This document shows, piece after piece, positions 44,900 to 57,865 of a DNA stretch of 64,000 nucleotides (the stretch's first letter is position 1; every line of letters begins with the position of its first letter). This DNA comes from Nectonema munidae (lineage: Eukaryota; Nematomorpha; Nectonematoida; Nectonematidae). Where the stretch lies: positions 1 to 64,000 of the forward strand of contig JAUIRK010000571.1 of the NCBI GenBank assembly GCA_030549495.1, given 5' to 3'. The translations under genes and the position numbers were made by a program. Below the pieces are notes generated by a model. The model was not told the DNA's origin and did no database searches. It worked only from the letters and a program-made list of their open reading frames with translations.

Positions 44900-47800
44900 A
44901 CACTAAACCTCATGACTAACTCTATTACTAACTAATGCTCAATCCGAACACCGAGAATAGGTTTCCAAAGATTTAAACATTAAAGCCCATTTAGAAATTT
45001 GTTGGGCAACTGTCAACAATTATGCAAATTGGGGAACAAATTTGAATTGTCAGAATCATCGGTATAGACTACAGAGTGTAGTTTGTTACTTTTTTTTAAA
45101 TTTCTTGATGAGAGTAAAAGTAATATCCCAAAGTTCCTGCAAGTAATTTGTAATTGAGTTATCAATACATTTTATCCAAATATTTTACAATTTGATTTTA
45201 ATGAATTATTTTTTTTTGTATCTTTTTTTTAACCAGATTGCAGAAAAGCTACTATACAATTGTAAGTCTAGAAAATCTAAGCGAGTATTTGGAAAATATT
45301 TTTACTTCTATTTTATCGTCTTTCATTTCCATATTAGCTTATTTCAATTCTAATTTATGTTTTTTCGATTGACACTATAAAACAGAATTGGAAGAGGACC
45401 AATTAAAATCGCATACTGACAAAATAGAGCAAAAAATTCTATATATCATCCGTTTGTGAAATTTGTTACATCTCGTTTTTGAAATTGCTTATTTCACGAA
45501 GTGGGCAAATCTTATTCACTTGATAAAATTGGAAACTTCATATATAGATCTTATTTTCTGCATAAAAATATTTTTCTGAAACTAAATTAAAACTAGAACA
45601 TATAAGTACAACTAAAAATTAATTTAACTTAAAAAATCACCTCTACTAATATTTAATGCCAGAAGAAGATAACTACATTTTTCATTAAAATTGGTATCAT
45701 CTATATTTTAGTGGTTATCTGCCAATGTCCTCTTAAATAAACAAAAATATATTTTTTAGAATTAAAAAATTTAGTTTAAAAACTTCTAATAACAAAACGA
45801 CAATTGGATAAATTTGACAATTCGTTGAACAGATTTAGTTTATAAGATGAGTTATAACTACTCGAACACCAACTTTAAGATTAATCCTAAAAAATAACAC
45901 CAAGTCTAACATTAATCATAATACAAATTCAAAGAATTGTCGCTTTCGACAATTGTGTCATTCAGCCATTTGTCACATTCGACCAATTGTCTTTCCACCA
46001 ATTATTATCATCGTGCAGCGAAATAAAATGGCTCATGTTTCAATACTGTAGTTTTGCCCTTCTTTGAAAGTTGGTCTCTTTGGCACAGTCACAAATCATG
46101 AGAGAATATTGATTAATTTTTTTAAATGTGTTTTATATGCAAATCATTATAATAATAATAATAATGTTAATCATTACATAAGTAAATTTTGTCTTTTTGT
46201 ATTTTTCCTTTTTTTATTTTTACAATTTTATATTCCAAAACGGTAATTTTTTTAGCTTTACTTTATTTGTTCTAATTTCCATTGAGTTTCATAAAAATAT
46301 TTTCCTTATTGTATGAAGTTGCCCACTTCATGAATTCAGTAAATTCACAAGCGTTGTGCAATATTTTGCAATTATTAAATGATAAGTATTAATGATTATA
46401 AATGATAAGTAATGATATAGGACAAATTCGAATCACTCAGTTACGACACCCACTGGCCGATAAAATGTTTTTGAAATAAGCGTATTTATATACAATCTTT
46501 GAAGAAAGGTAGTAATGTTACGAACTTTAATTGTGGTAGCCAAATTATTTTCTACTAGCTGTAATGGATATCTAAAGCTACATCAAGATTGATTTTGCTT
46601 TAGAAGATATCAGAATTTTAAACGGTAAGCACTAATATTCACTTTTCAAATTTAAAGAATGTCTAAGACTTTGAACATTTTGAAATGTGTTATTATACGT
46701 TATTATTTATTAATATACTATATTATTTATTAATATAGTTATGTTTATTATACGATTGGATAAATAAAGAAGTGATTTTTCGATGAATGGGATTAAATAT
46801 GATCTAAAATAGAAAGTGTTTAAAATTTTTATTTGCAAAAAACGCCCGAATCAATAATTTTAAGCTGTTAGATTAATCATTGAAAAAAGAATTAACTAGT
46901 GGAAAAGAAGAGACTGTTCTAAAAATCAAAGATTAACAAAGTTTTTTCAAAAAATGCGTTTAAAATTTTTATGAATAACTAAAAGTCACCATATTTATTT
47001 TTACAAATTATAAAATTTTTAAAACCTATATAAAACTAAATATATAAACTATAAAGCTTGTGAAACTATTTACCCATTCACACATTCAGAAGTTTACTGA
47101 TAGTAAACTATAATTTTAAAAGTTTTTTTCAATATCATCAATATCTTAGTCAAAATAAAAAATATCATCCTTTCGAAAAAGTTATAACAAGCTAAATATT
47201 CTCTATTTGAAAACGTAGAATTTATTTCATTTCACCTCATTTGAACGATTCTTTAAAAATAGAAAATACTTTTCTTTTGTAATATATAATATTGTCATGT
47301 AAACTAGCTACACCCCTTATCTCAAGTTGCTCGTATGTATTAAATATAATATATGGGAATCTTTTAATTTTGGACAAACAGAGCGGCGTTTATTTAAGCC
47401 AGTTCTAAATAAATTATTCGATTCTGGAAAAATTTGATTGGATAAAGATATAAAATTTTTATCCAATCAGATTGAAAAGTTTGCGTACTATTAAATATAT
47501 AATATAGATCATGGATCTGTCTTTATTCTGAATTTGGAATTATCCATGTGTTAGTCTTCTCCTTTTCTATATCTTATACAAAAAGGTCTTCAATGGAGAG
47601 TTTTGAACTCATAATGAATAAAGCTAAAAAAAAGGAAGATGGATCAAGATAAGGGATATATGATGTCAAAGTTCAAGCTTTTTTAAGTACTCTTAATCCT
47701 ATACATATAATAATACATCTACTAATGTTATATTTAATCCATCCTATCCCCGTATACATTTTTTAAACTAATCGATAATCCCTCAGTTTCATTTTTTATC

Positions 47801-50800
47801 GTCAACTTTGAATTATTTTTACTTGATAAGATCACGCAGGCGTACCGAATTTGATGGTGTTTTAAATCATTTCTGTGTCTTTCAAATCATAACCTCAAAA
47901 ATGATTTTACGAAGTTCGAACTCAATTATTGGAAGTTCAGAATAATATGTTTTTTAACTTTTAAGCATGCTTGTAACCTAAAAGATTTTTGCTTAAATTT
48001 CAACATGTAAACCATAGAAAACTTGCATAATAATTTGCACCTTTTTTTCATGAATGTGAGACTTTCCAATTTTGCGTCGACTGGTACGACACCCAAAACG
48101 ACTATTTAGAGCTTTTGCATTTAATACATTTTTTTACACTTTGATTTGATAGATTTAACAATTATTCATCTATATTATTCAATATAAATGCTTCTTTCAA
48201 TAGCACACATCATGCATTGCAGTCAAGTGGATAAATAAAATTATTGATTTGTATGGAAATATTAAAAAAAAGTTTTGATTTATGAAATCGAAATTTTATT
48301 TGTGCAATTGACTATAATTAAAAGATTATATGAATAAATCAGCAAAAGAAATACCAAAGAGCATTATTAATCTTTGCACGGAATCGATCAACACAGTCAG
48401 AAATTAAAAGCATAACTTAAAAAATATTTCATGAGAAGATTCATGAAATGATAATAATATATTTTTATTTCAAAAATATTTTAATACTCGAGATGTATTA
48501 GATGAGCGTAGTATTTCTTACTCTATTTTTCAAGCTCCCCATTTACATATATTGATGGTAATATTAACATAAAAATGGGAAAACATAATTTTTACCACTT
48601 TTGATTTAATTCCATAGTGTTGAATTTGCCATTTTTTCATTTTCAGTAGTACGCTTCACAGCTTTCATGATTGTATTTGAAAAAACGTAATCGCCAAGGA
48701 TAAGTTGAAATATGTTCTTCAGCTTGAATAAAATTCTGAATCCATAATTTTCCCATATATTTGAAATATTTTTTCACAATCAAATTTGTATTTATTAGGG
48801 AATCAAAATTTATATTTGTGCAATTGACTATAAATTGAAAAAAGATGGTGTAATTTGACAGTTCCATGTATATATTATATCATTATTATTGTTATTGTTA
48901 TTATGTAAACGTAATTCTTCCACTATTGATTTACTAAGTTCAATTTCATTTGTCAAGATAGACGGAAAAAAATATTTTGGAACATAGCTTCTTGCGCCTA
49001 CATATTTCATTTTTACCAGTTGTGTTTATTGATTTTCGTTTAACATTGAAGTACGAGCTTTCTGCGAACATTTTACGTTGGCTATTTCCAATCATTATGG
49101 GTCTAAACATATAGATTTACTTCCTATAACACTATGGGTATCTTTTTTTTTGTGAACTTTTGCTTACGTTCATATTCCCATTCATCTCACAATTTTGGCC
49201 TACAATTACCATTCTAGTTGATATTTTAAATACTAATAATGATCCCAGATTAATTTTTTTTAAATTTCCGGCAAAGCTAGACTTAAGGATTCTTAGGAAT
49301 TTGAAAAAATAAAAAAAAGGCCCCTTATATCAATTTCTTTTACAAATTGCATATTTTGTATAATCGCTATGTATCTGCCTATGAATGCGTATTTTTTGTG
49401 TTAATTATTTGTGTGTCTCAAAATGTCTTAGTTTCTTATCTCTGACCGTTTGTGTTTTTATGATTTGACTGAAATATAAAAATATATATAAATACTGTTT
49501 TTCCAATTCATCTAAAATTTTTCAAAGTTGGGAGCATCAAAAATTTACATATTTGAAAACTCTCTCATTTTTTATTTTTTTTTATTGTTGAATTACATCC
49601 AATTGTAAACTAAATTTGATTTATTGATAACTTTAATGATAAATAAATGATTGTATTTCTTTTTTTAAATGAGCAATTGGGAGGTCTGTTCTTCAAAATC
49701 TCGGAAATATTCTGCTCATTTTTGTTTTATTTTCACATATTATCTGAGAGGGTATTCATGGAGACTATCTTTGAGTGGCTGCAGGAAGAGTGACTGCAAA
49801 GATTTCTTTGTGTAAAGTTTTTTATTACTCCACTTCACAGTGGTATTATTCCATGCAAGGCAGATGCGCGCAAAATACCTCTTTAGAACACCATCAACTT
49901 GTTATGCTAGTGGAAGTGCTTTAATTCCTTCTGGCTATTCTCCATTAATAAGTGATAGGATTGGAAAGTGGACTTTCAAAACGTAATTACTAATCCTGAA
50001 TCAACAAAAGTGTATCCCCCTTCTCTCTCTCTCTCTCCCTCCACGTTATCGGGATCTTTATCTTCAGATTTACCACGAACCAATTAATTAAAAGGAAGGA
50101 TAAAGGATTAATACTGTATTCAACTTCCATCCTTACACATACGCTACTGTTTATTGTTTGTAATTCGAAAGTTGTTCGCGTAAGTCCGTCTAATACATTC
50201 AATGTTTAATTGCCAGTAAATGTATATACTCTTGACACCATATGTTAGTATTAGGGAAGTATGAATTCTTTGCCTGAGTCGCGAATTCATGAGGGGTACC
50301 CTGCAAATTGTTAGACGGTTTGTCACATTTTTATCAAATCATATAATTAAGTGTATATCATATGTTTCCATTTTATGAATGGTCAATTTGGATGCATTTC
50401 ATGTTATATCAGCATTTCTTACTTCCTATTTTGTGTTTCCTTATTTTACAGCTAAATCTTTTTACATTTTAGAATTTTTTGTCACTTTTTTCTCATTTTA
50501 TACTTTTGCATTTGATAAATAACTTCATTTGTATCAGAAATCTGTATCTCAAGCATTGATAATGTTCGTGGATAGTAACTATTTGCTAATAAAGGCGTAG
50601 AAGGAAAATAGTAGGAAAAATAATTTACTTCCAAAACCTTTTTAAATTGAGGTTTGAAGTTTTCATTTAGAAATTTTATCGGTGCATAAAGTAGAGCATT
50701 GAGGCTCCTCTCACCATAAGGCACATTTTAATAGGTGGTCTGAAAATAAGATATTTTGGATTCACCGCTGAAAGAAAGAAAGTTAAATTTATTATCAGAA

Positions 50801-52620
50801 AATTTATTGAAAATATATTCAGAACACTTTGACTGCATTCTTATTACAATAGCTAGATTACACCTTTTCCCTCTGAATCTTGTGACTGCAAATTCATCAG
50901 TTGGTTTTTTGAAGTCAATTTTATGATGCAAATCACCTTCAATGTGGGGGAGTAGCAGATAAAATTATTATTATTATTTATTATTATTATTATTATTTTA
51001 AAAATATTTTTAAAATATAAATTTATTTATCAAAACGTTGTTCATCCATCTTTGATCGTTTAACATCATTACACCAGAGAACCCTATTATTTCAATTAAA
51101 TAATTTAATTCGTCAAAATAGTGATAAGATTGGATCCCAGTAATATATTTTTTATGATGTAATATAACAGGGAAGGCAGATAAGAGGATAAAAAAGCCGT
51201 AAATTATTTTTAATTTCTTAAAAAAAAGCCAGAGGTTAATAGTATCTAAGTATAACTTTTTTTGATTTAATCTGATACTTTTACAGAAAAATACATAAAA
51301 GGTAAATTAAAAGACAAATTATCAAAAAAATCAATCATAACAAAGTTCTTTGGGGAAGGAATCTATTTAAAAAGCTTTTAACGTCAAACCTTCTTGAAGA
51401 AATTGAACATCATCATGGTCTGTCTGGCCTCCTGTCTTTAGCGCTGACTAAATCAAATTTTGTATTACTCTAAAATGTATGCAAATTTCATCTATGTTTC
51501 CAACATCATCCAATGAAAACCAAACTTCGAATCTAGAAGCAAAATTAGTTCTTTATATATGTTGTCATTCTGCTATTCAAAATTGTGATCATCTTGTAGA
51601 TCTTTGCAAATATACTATTGAAAATGCATCGATCAAAAAGTATAGTAATATATAATTAAAAATGTTTTGAATCCATAAGTTGAAGATGTGCTAATCAAGG
51701 ATATTAATGACAGTAACTAAAGTTTAATACTTATAGAAGATTACACTTTAGGAAAACTTAAAATTTGCGACACTTTTAACATATGCATTTTTCACTTGCC
51801 CTAAGGCGGGATTGGCTTATCTGGCTAATCGCTAATTCTGCACTGAGTGCATATATACCTTGAAATCCGTTACTCTCATTAGGTTGAAATTTAATCTCAA
51901 TTATCCTGCCATTAACACCATTACCCTAACAATAGTTCCATATCTTTGTAGTCATGAAAGTTTCGCCATCTCAATTGACAAATATTGGGTAGCAACATCG
52001 ATCTAAAATTTTTAACATTTAAAGTCATAAAATTATTCCGATGAATTAGCTGTAAGTAAAAATTATTTTAAAGAAATCAGCACTAATCTTTGCACTCGTT
52101 ATTTATATTCTAATATTTTGATATCATATCCAGGAAAATTTTGACATCAATTTTTTCTCAATCTTTCAAAATATTTTGCAATTTATGAATTTTCATCATT
52201 GCTAATGAGATATACCCACGTTTGTGTAATACTCCACACTTGTTGTGCATGCTTTTGCATAGGAATGCCAACTGTGAAAGGTTTTGCTTGATTAGACGGT
52301 GTGACAGTTTAACTTAACTATCATTTATACAACTTAAATAGAGAAGTTCTGAAAAAAATTTTATTTTATAAAAATGAAAAATGTCAAACTTAAATATTTC
52401 GAAAATCAGAGTATGAGAACGCACTCAGTTTTTCAACTTTTAAACATACTACTAAGTATGTTTTAAATTATTGTATTGATTTTCTGAATTTTTTGATTTT
52501 TTGTCGAAATACCTATTGCATGATATCTGTATTTAAGAACATTAAAGAGTAGCACATTAATCTAACTATAGGGTTTTCAAATTTAAAATAAGCAAACTAG
52601 GAATGATATATGCTCATTTT
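44900..52620. other. Long AT-rich stretch without recognised genes
   Basis: About 7.7 kb. It contains microsatellites ((AAT)n near 46146, ATT-type near 48875 and 50965, (TC)n near 50017) and a 34-bp near-duplicate around TTTGTGCAATTGACTATAA at 48300 and 48815. The few open frames (60-80 residues) are AT-driven or low complexity. Two adjacent minus-strand frames at 50482-50931 look slightly more protein-like but were not identified. Confidence 0.6.
50962..50998. repeat. ATT trinucleotide microsatellite
   Basis: About 12 ATT-type units with one interruption, within AT-rich DNA. Confidence 0.85.
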
Positions 52621-52837
52621 AGAGGCCTGTACGGGGTGGGCCATTCACTCGGGTTTGGAGGGCCAGCGCATAAATTACGCGTTTGGTTCATTTGTTAAAA
52701 ACTTGCGGTGGGGAGGGGAGGGAGTGAGTTCAATATTAGTAATAGGGGTTATTGCGGGTTAACTTGTAAAATCGCGGGAAAATCTTATAACTTATAAGAT
52801 ATTCATTCATAGCTCATAGTTGATTTTATAAGCCGCA

Positions 52838-53766
52838 GGGGTTCCCAACCTGGGGTATATGCACGAGTGGTATATTTGCACTCCTAAGGCGGTACATTTA
52901 TTTTAAGGAAAAGAGTAGGATTTATATTGCATTATTACAATCTGTTAATGTCAAACGTAACAGATACAAAAGTTTTGTATCGGAGATTACATTCAAAACA
53001 CAAAACATCGCGAAAACATAAATAAATCAGGCACTTTTGACATGCTTTCTCATCTCTTTCTTTCTCTGTCTTTCTCACCAATGTAAGAATAAAAATTTTT
53101 TCTTAGTCTTAATTTGAATTTTACACAAATTTTTTTTAGCTATGCTAAGGGTACATTTAATAAAGTCAGTAAAGTATATCACATCACATATATTACACAC
53201 ACACACACACAAAGATACTTTTACATCATCAAAGCTCCATTTGTTTCTTTAGATATAAAATACATTTTTACATTATATTGAAGGAATTTTCCTACACTTT
53301 CTGTTGTTGCGCGTAACGCCTTATGTATTACAAGTGGTGCTAGTGAGCGTAACTTCAGTCTTGCTAGCCATTTTATTCCTTCAAAATCAGCTTTAAAAAG
53401 CCAAGCCGTAAATGATATTCTATTTTTAAACAGCGCAATGAAAAATAAAATTTTGTTCTAAATCCGCCATATAAAAATAAATGCATAGAAAGAGTCTTAT
53501 AAAAAATTATTGCTTATCAAAAAGAAATAGCTGTGTTTTATAAAAAGTTTGGACGTGGAGGGTTTTCATTTAAAATGAATCGCAAATATAGTTTCGTAGC
53601 TGTCGTGTATTGACAATGTTCTTTCCTGTCATCAACTTTATCATTTGTTAGAAGAAATCTATGGCGAAAGGGCAGGCTCTAATATATTGAAGACTTTCTT
53701 CATCCAACATAAATTTATTTCTTGGCTCGGGATCCTCAAGATATTTCATGGATCCCCGTTGAGAAC
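52838..53766 (+). mobile_element. hAT transposon remnant with C-terminal transposase domain
   Basis: It begins at about CAGGGGTTCCCAACCTGGGG, a hAT-type end, and closes with GGATCCCCGTTGAGAACCTG. These termini are alike but not closely matched, and no target duplication was seen, so two different elements may be joined. The frame at about 53284-53460 reads LSVVARNALCITSGASERNF followed by SLASHFIPSKSALKSQAVND, the hAT dimerisation domain, and runs to a stop. An (AC)n microsatellite lies near 53190. The rest of the transposase is missing. Confidence 0.75.
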
Positions 53767-54814
53767 CTGTTCGAATTATTTTTTAGTAAATATGAATTGC
53801 TTTCATTGAATAATTTTTTATTAAAATATATAATAATATTTTACGTATGGCCTTAAAGAAAGGAATTTATAAAGAGAAATCTTTGTACTAAAAAAAGAAA
53901 TAATTAATTTTTCTAGGAATTAAATATTTTCATCCTCTAATTTTGGGATTATAAAAAGTGTTAATTTCTAAATCCTCAAAGGATTCTTTTATGAAGTTTA
54001 TTTTTAAATCAGAAAAATTCAGTCAAACTATACGCCTCCTTGAATCTATAGTAGTGTTTATATTCTGATCTATTTGCTATTTTCTTTAAATCTCGAAAAG
54101 TTTTAGAACATTGAGATAAATATTACAATCATAAAGTCTTTTTTCAATGAATCCCTTGATCTGCAAAATATTGCCAGATTTCTTAAGGCGTATTAATAAT
54201 TTATCAGATGCTAGCGTGTTTCGCAAAAGGGCTGTTTTAAATTTAAGATATTTCAAGCATCAGATTGACTTGTAACTTGGGTGATATTGATTCCTGTCTA
54301 AGTGACTACAAATTTTTTCGTTAATTTATTCAGTGCAAGAATATCTCTTTATAATTTTTTTCTTATTTAACGTTTTGAGATTTGACTTATTCTGTCTTTC
54401 ATAAGTGCGGGTGACTTGAAACTGAATATTTAGCTTTCATTTTATGTCGTAGATTCGTAAAACGCCTATGATATTACGAAATTTAGTCAAATGAAACAAT
54501 AAACCTTCTTGGTTTGTTGCTGTAATGATATATGCATTTGCATACCCTATTCTAATTGGAGTATATACTTCTTAACCAAGAAGAAGAAGAAGGAACATTT
54601 ATTTGGAGTTATATGTAAAAATAAAAGTAATATTAAGGAACAAATGAGTCCAATATCGTTAAACAAGCGAGAATCTTGGATAACCAAAATAAGTCGCTAG
54701 GATGATTAATGAGGAGTAACATAAAAAATAAAATGGTACACGGATATAGAACCCTCCCCCCCCCCCCCCGACTTCCTATTATTTTCTTTTTTTTTACATT
54801 GCCTGAATCACCGG
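53767..54814. other. AT-rich spacer
   Basis: No gene is recognised. A C homopolymer of about 13 bases lies at 54757-54769 and a T run at about 54785. Confidence 0.5.
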
Positions 54815-55129
54815 CCTCATCTTGTCGTGATTAATGCCTTGAATTCTGTATATGAAGTTTCAAGATGCATTACTGTGTGTAAGCTCATTTACAATTTTAT
54901 GAGAAAGCCTAATGTTGAGAAAATATATGATGGAGGGAAAATTCAGAGGATTATGGATCAAATATGGACAGGACATTTTGATTCAATCAACTCTATTGTC
55001 AAAAACTACGAAAATCTTTTATATCTTTTTGAAGAATGTTCTTTATCCGATAATAATCACAAAACAGAAAAAACAGTTCATAACATAACAACATATTTTA
55101 AGCAAAAAGAAGGTTGTTCAAACCTATGA
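54815..55129 (+). pseudogene. hAT transposase fragment (ZMYM1-like)
   Basis: A 100-residue frame with ALNSVYEVSRCITVCKLIYN, KIQRIMDQIWTGHFDSINSI and KNYENLLYLFEE, resembling the stretch of ZMYM1-like hAT transposases around the conserved Trp of the RW(T/A)-type motif. No start or end domains adjoin it. It may be a piece of the same family as the fossil at 33.6-34.8 kb, since it covers the part missing there. Confidence 0.55.
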
Positions 55130-56060
55130 AAATTGCATCTAAAAATAATAACTTCAAATAATGAGATATTTGAGTTTTCATAAGACGAAATATCACAAGT
55201 GTAAAAACTTGAGATGACTCCAATGGAAGTCATCTTCATTCCTATTAACACGTATGCACAGTTACTTTAAAATACTCACATACTCATGATATAATTTTTA
55301 AAAATTTAACTTCTACGATGCACGAGAAAAAAAAAACTTGATTCTGCTATCCTATTTAGATTCATATACAAAAAATATTGATACTGATGAATTGGTCAAG
55401 AAATTTTCTAACAAAAGAAGAAGAATTTACCTTTTTTGAGAGAGCATGTAGTTTTTCCAAAATGAGATACGTTTTTTTTCTATAAATAATTGTTTTATTT
55501 ATTCATTCCTTATTTTTAAAAGCATTAAATTGCCCAATTTTAAATCAAAATATTCAGGCCCCTCAACTTCCCCTTGTGCCCCAACTTCCAATTTCTGGCT
55601 ACAGCCCTGTGTGTGCATGTATTGCAGTAAAAATATTTACAAAAACGAAGACTGAATTACACAAATTCTTCAATTAGATTCCCTGCGAAGAAGAAAAAGA
55701 AGGTAAGAGCGGGTTTTATTAAGACTTGTTACAGGTGGGTCATTTTGACAAAGAACATTGCCTTTGGTATTGAGAGGCGTATAATTGTTTTTACAGAAGA
55801 ACATTATTTTTTCGATTAAGTTATTTTGAAAATGAACAAACAGTTGAACATTGTCATTAAAATAAGAAGCCGCTTTATAACTTAAGGATTGTTTGGAATT
55901 AGATGATTTTAAAAAAGGGATTTGTAAAAACCTCAGGAATCTTGGAGATTACCTATATTTTTCCGTTCCTAAAACGATCTTACCATCTAAAATTAATGGT
56001 AGAGAATAGGTTAAATATTTGAGTGTAAAAATAATTAACTTTTGATTAAATTAATGTGGG
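55130..56060. other. Spacer, possibly LINE 3' sequence on the minus strand
   Basis: Text near 55550-55610 (GGCCCCTCAACTTCCCC ... GGCTACAGCCCTG) looks like a DNA-transposon end. Between 55650 and 56060 minus-strand frames faintly resemble the C-terminal region of CR1/L2-type LINEs, but not well enough to call. Confidence 0.35.
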
Positions 56061-56061
56061 T

Positions 56062-56290
56062 TTATTTCAGTAAAGAGAGCTTTAAATGTAGATCACGTGT
56101 CTGCGAAATTTTATTCTTCTTAAGGCTTTTATGCAATATGAACATTGTCGAAATAGAAGAATATCCGCAGTTAAGAATACTGTAATTTAAGTGTGGAAGA
56201 AAAAGAGTCTTGCAGGGTAAGAGTAATGTTTTACAAATAAAAAGATTTCTACAATGTTTCAAAATGCCTATACAATAGAACGGAGTATCA
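56062..56290 (-). mobile_element. LINE fragment (reverse transcriptase C-terminal side)
   Basis: The minus-strand frame contains CKTLFLPHLNYSILNCGYSS and then FILHKSLKKNKIS. This matches the well-known LPHLNYC...WG...LQK block that follows the reverse transcriptase in CR1/L2/Jockey-type LINEs. Only about 65 residues are open. The flanks on both sides are decayed. Confidence 0.55.
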
Positions 56291-57014
56291 AGTCTATGTG
56301 ATCCATGTTAGCTTTTGTTAATAAATCAAAGCAAGTAAATGGAATTTGTCAACTATTTCTATGCCGTATTTGCACAATACGCAACCAAAGTTTTCATCTA
56401 CACTCTTTCAATAGAAGTTCATACAAAAATGTTTTCTGAATTCATTTGAATTGGAATTAGGCTTAAACCAAATAGATAAAGAGTTCAAGAATCAAGAATA
56501 CATCTTCTTTTTTTAAGGCAGAATTTTTTTGGATTAAAAATATGAAAATCATTGAAAATAGAAGGGTCACACAAAAGACACTACTCTCTTTTTATTCAAA
56601 AAAGGATTTTAACAGTTATTTTCAATTGCCACCCAATTTCTCACACTTATAATATCTTTCTCATAAATTTTATCGAAACTTGACGACATATACAATCAAA
56701 GTGTCTACGTCACTTTATACAAATACATATACTCGATGCTCCCTCCTATATTTAATCAATTCATCTCTTTCAAAAAGACAGAACTTCGCCTCGCCTCATT
56801 CACAAAATGTCCCTAACTTTTTATAAATATACAAAATCAAAGCAATCCTTCTCTTACAAGGTATCCACTCTCTTCAATAGCTCCAAAGCGTGCCTTTTTT
56901 CGGCTCCTATTCCTATAAAGCAGCTACAAAAATGGTTTTTATCCCTTTGTCTTCAATCCTACAACTCTCACCTTCAATGCTCCATCTCCAACGGCTATGT
57001 TTGTAGGTAAAATA
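56291..57014. other. Spacer, nothing firmly recognised
   Basis: An open frame at 56807-57010 has no domain-like features. The stretch from 56760 to 57000 is a little richer in C than its surroundings, but no exon could be supported. Confidence 0.4.
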
Positions 57015-57022
57015 GTTATACC

Positions 57023-57297
57023 CAGTGGCGGATCCAAGAGGGGGGGGGGGGGGGGGGAGGGCCTCATTGGCCTAGCCCATCTATGAAAAATGCCTTCCAA
57101 AATTACCCTTACTAATGTATACCCCTACATGTATAAAAATAAATTTTTGCACATGGCAAAATAATGTTAAAAATATGAAAACATAGGTAATTAGTGATTC
57201 TAAAGGACTAATACAGCTGTCGTATTCTCTAATGCAAAAAATTTAAATAGATTTCCCCCCCCCCCCCCCCTATAAGAAATTTCTGGATCCGCCACTG
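57023..57297. mobile_element. hAT-type MITE (275 bp) with G- and C-homopolymer subterminal tracts
   Basis: Inverted ends CAGTGGCGGATCCA and TGGATCCGCCACTG are flanked by GTTATACC (57015-57022) and GTTACACC (57298-57305), an 8-bp target duplication with one mismatch. About 18-20 G follow the left end and about 16 C precede the right end. It has no coding capacity. Confidence 0.93.
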
Positions 57298-57305
57298 GTT
57301 ACACC

Positions 57306-57640
57306 GACCACTCATATAGTATTTGTTTCTAATGATAATAATATGTATATACACCTACAATCTTCCTTTTTTTTCTTTCCCATATCCAATATTGTATAAT
57401 ACATCATGAATAATTATTTTCATCACACATAACTTACTGAACTGTGTATTTCTTATTTGTCCTGTTTTTCAAATTTTATCACCATGTTGGCGTCTCCAAG
57501 CGGCTGTTTTGGCCTTTGACATCTACTTTCAAAAGTCATCTTTGTGTGTTTTCTAAAGCATCCTATTTTTTTAAATATCTTTCTATGTGCTTATTGCATA
57601 CACTAACTTCAATCTTTTTTTTCATACTTTTGAAAATAAA
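57306..57640. other. AT-rich spacer
   Basis: No recognisable gene or element. A 109-residue frame starting at 57444 is rich in Phe, Leu and Tyr, as expected by chance in T-rich DNA. Confidence 0.45.
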
Positions 57641-57647
57641 TATTATT

Positions 57648-57865
57648 ATATCCTTCATTGTTTCCATGTTTAGAAAAATTTTTATCTTCCCATATGGCTA
57701 TTTTAAACCTCAAGATTTTATAGAGGAGAGACAAACCCTCAAAATTTTTAGACACTATCTAATAAAACCATAAAAGTATAAAGAAGTGAAACAATCCCTT
57801 ATAACCTTTACTAAAAGTTATGAGGGATAAAAATTTTTCTAAGCATGGAAACAATGAAGGATATA
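57648..57865. repeat. Inverted repeat, ~38-bp arms, ~140-bp loop
   Basis: The left arm (57648-57685) ATATCCTTCATTGTTTCCAT plus GTTTAGAAAAATTTTTATC is inverted at 57826-57863 with only one or two mismatches. It could form a long hairpin. It may be a small MITE or a local inversion duplication. Confidence 0.85.

Noticed and set aside
49850-49985. A possible exon (text reading CYASGSALIPSGYSPL)
   Set aside because: No splice sites, neighbouring exons or family match could be supported.
50482-50931. A Polinton-type capsid fossil
   Set aside because: The resemblance is too faint to name a family; it is left as unidentified.
57444-57773. 109-residue open frame rich in Phe and Leu
   Set aside because: It overlaps the inverted repeat and has the composition expected by chance from T-rich DNA.
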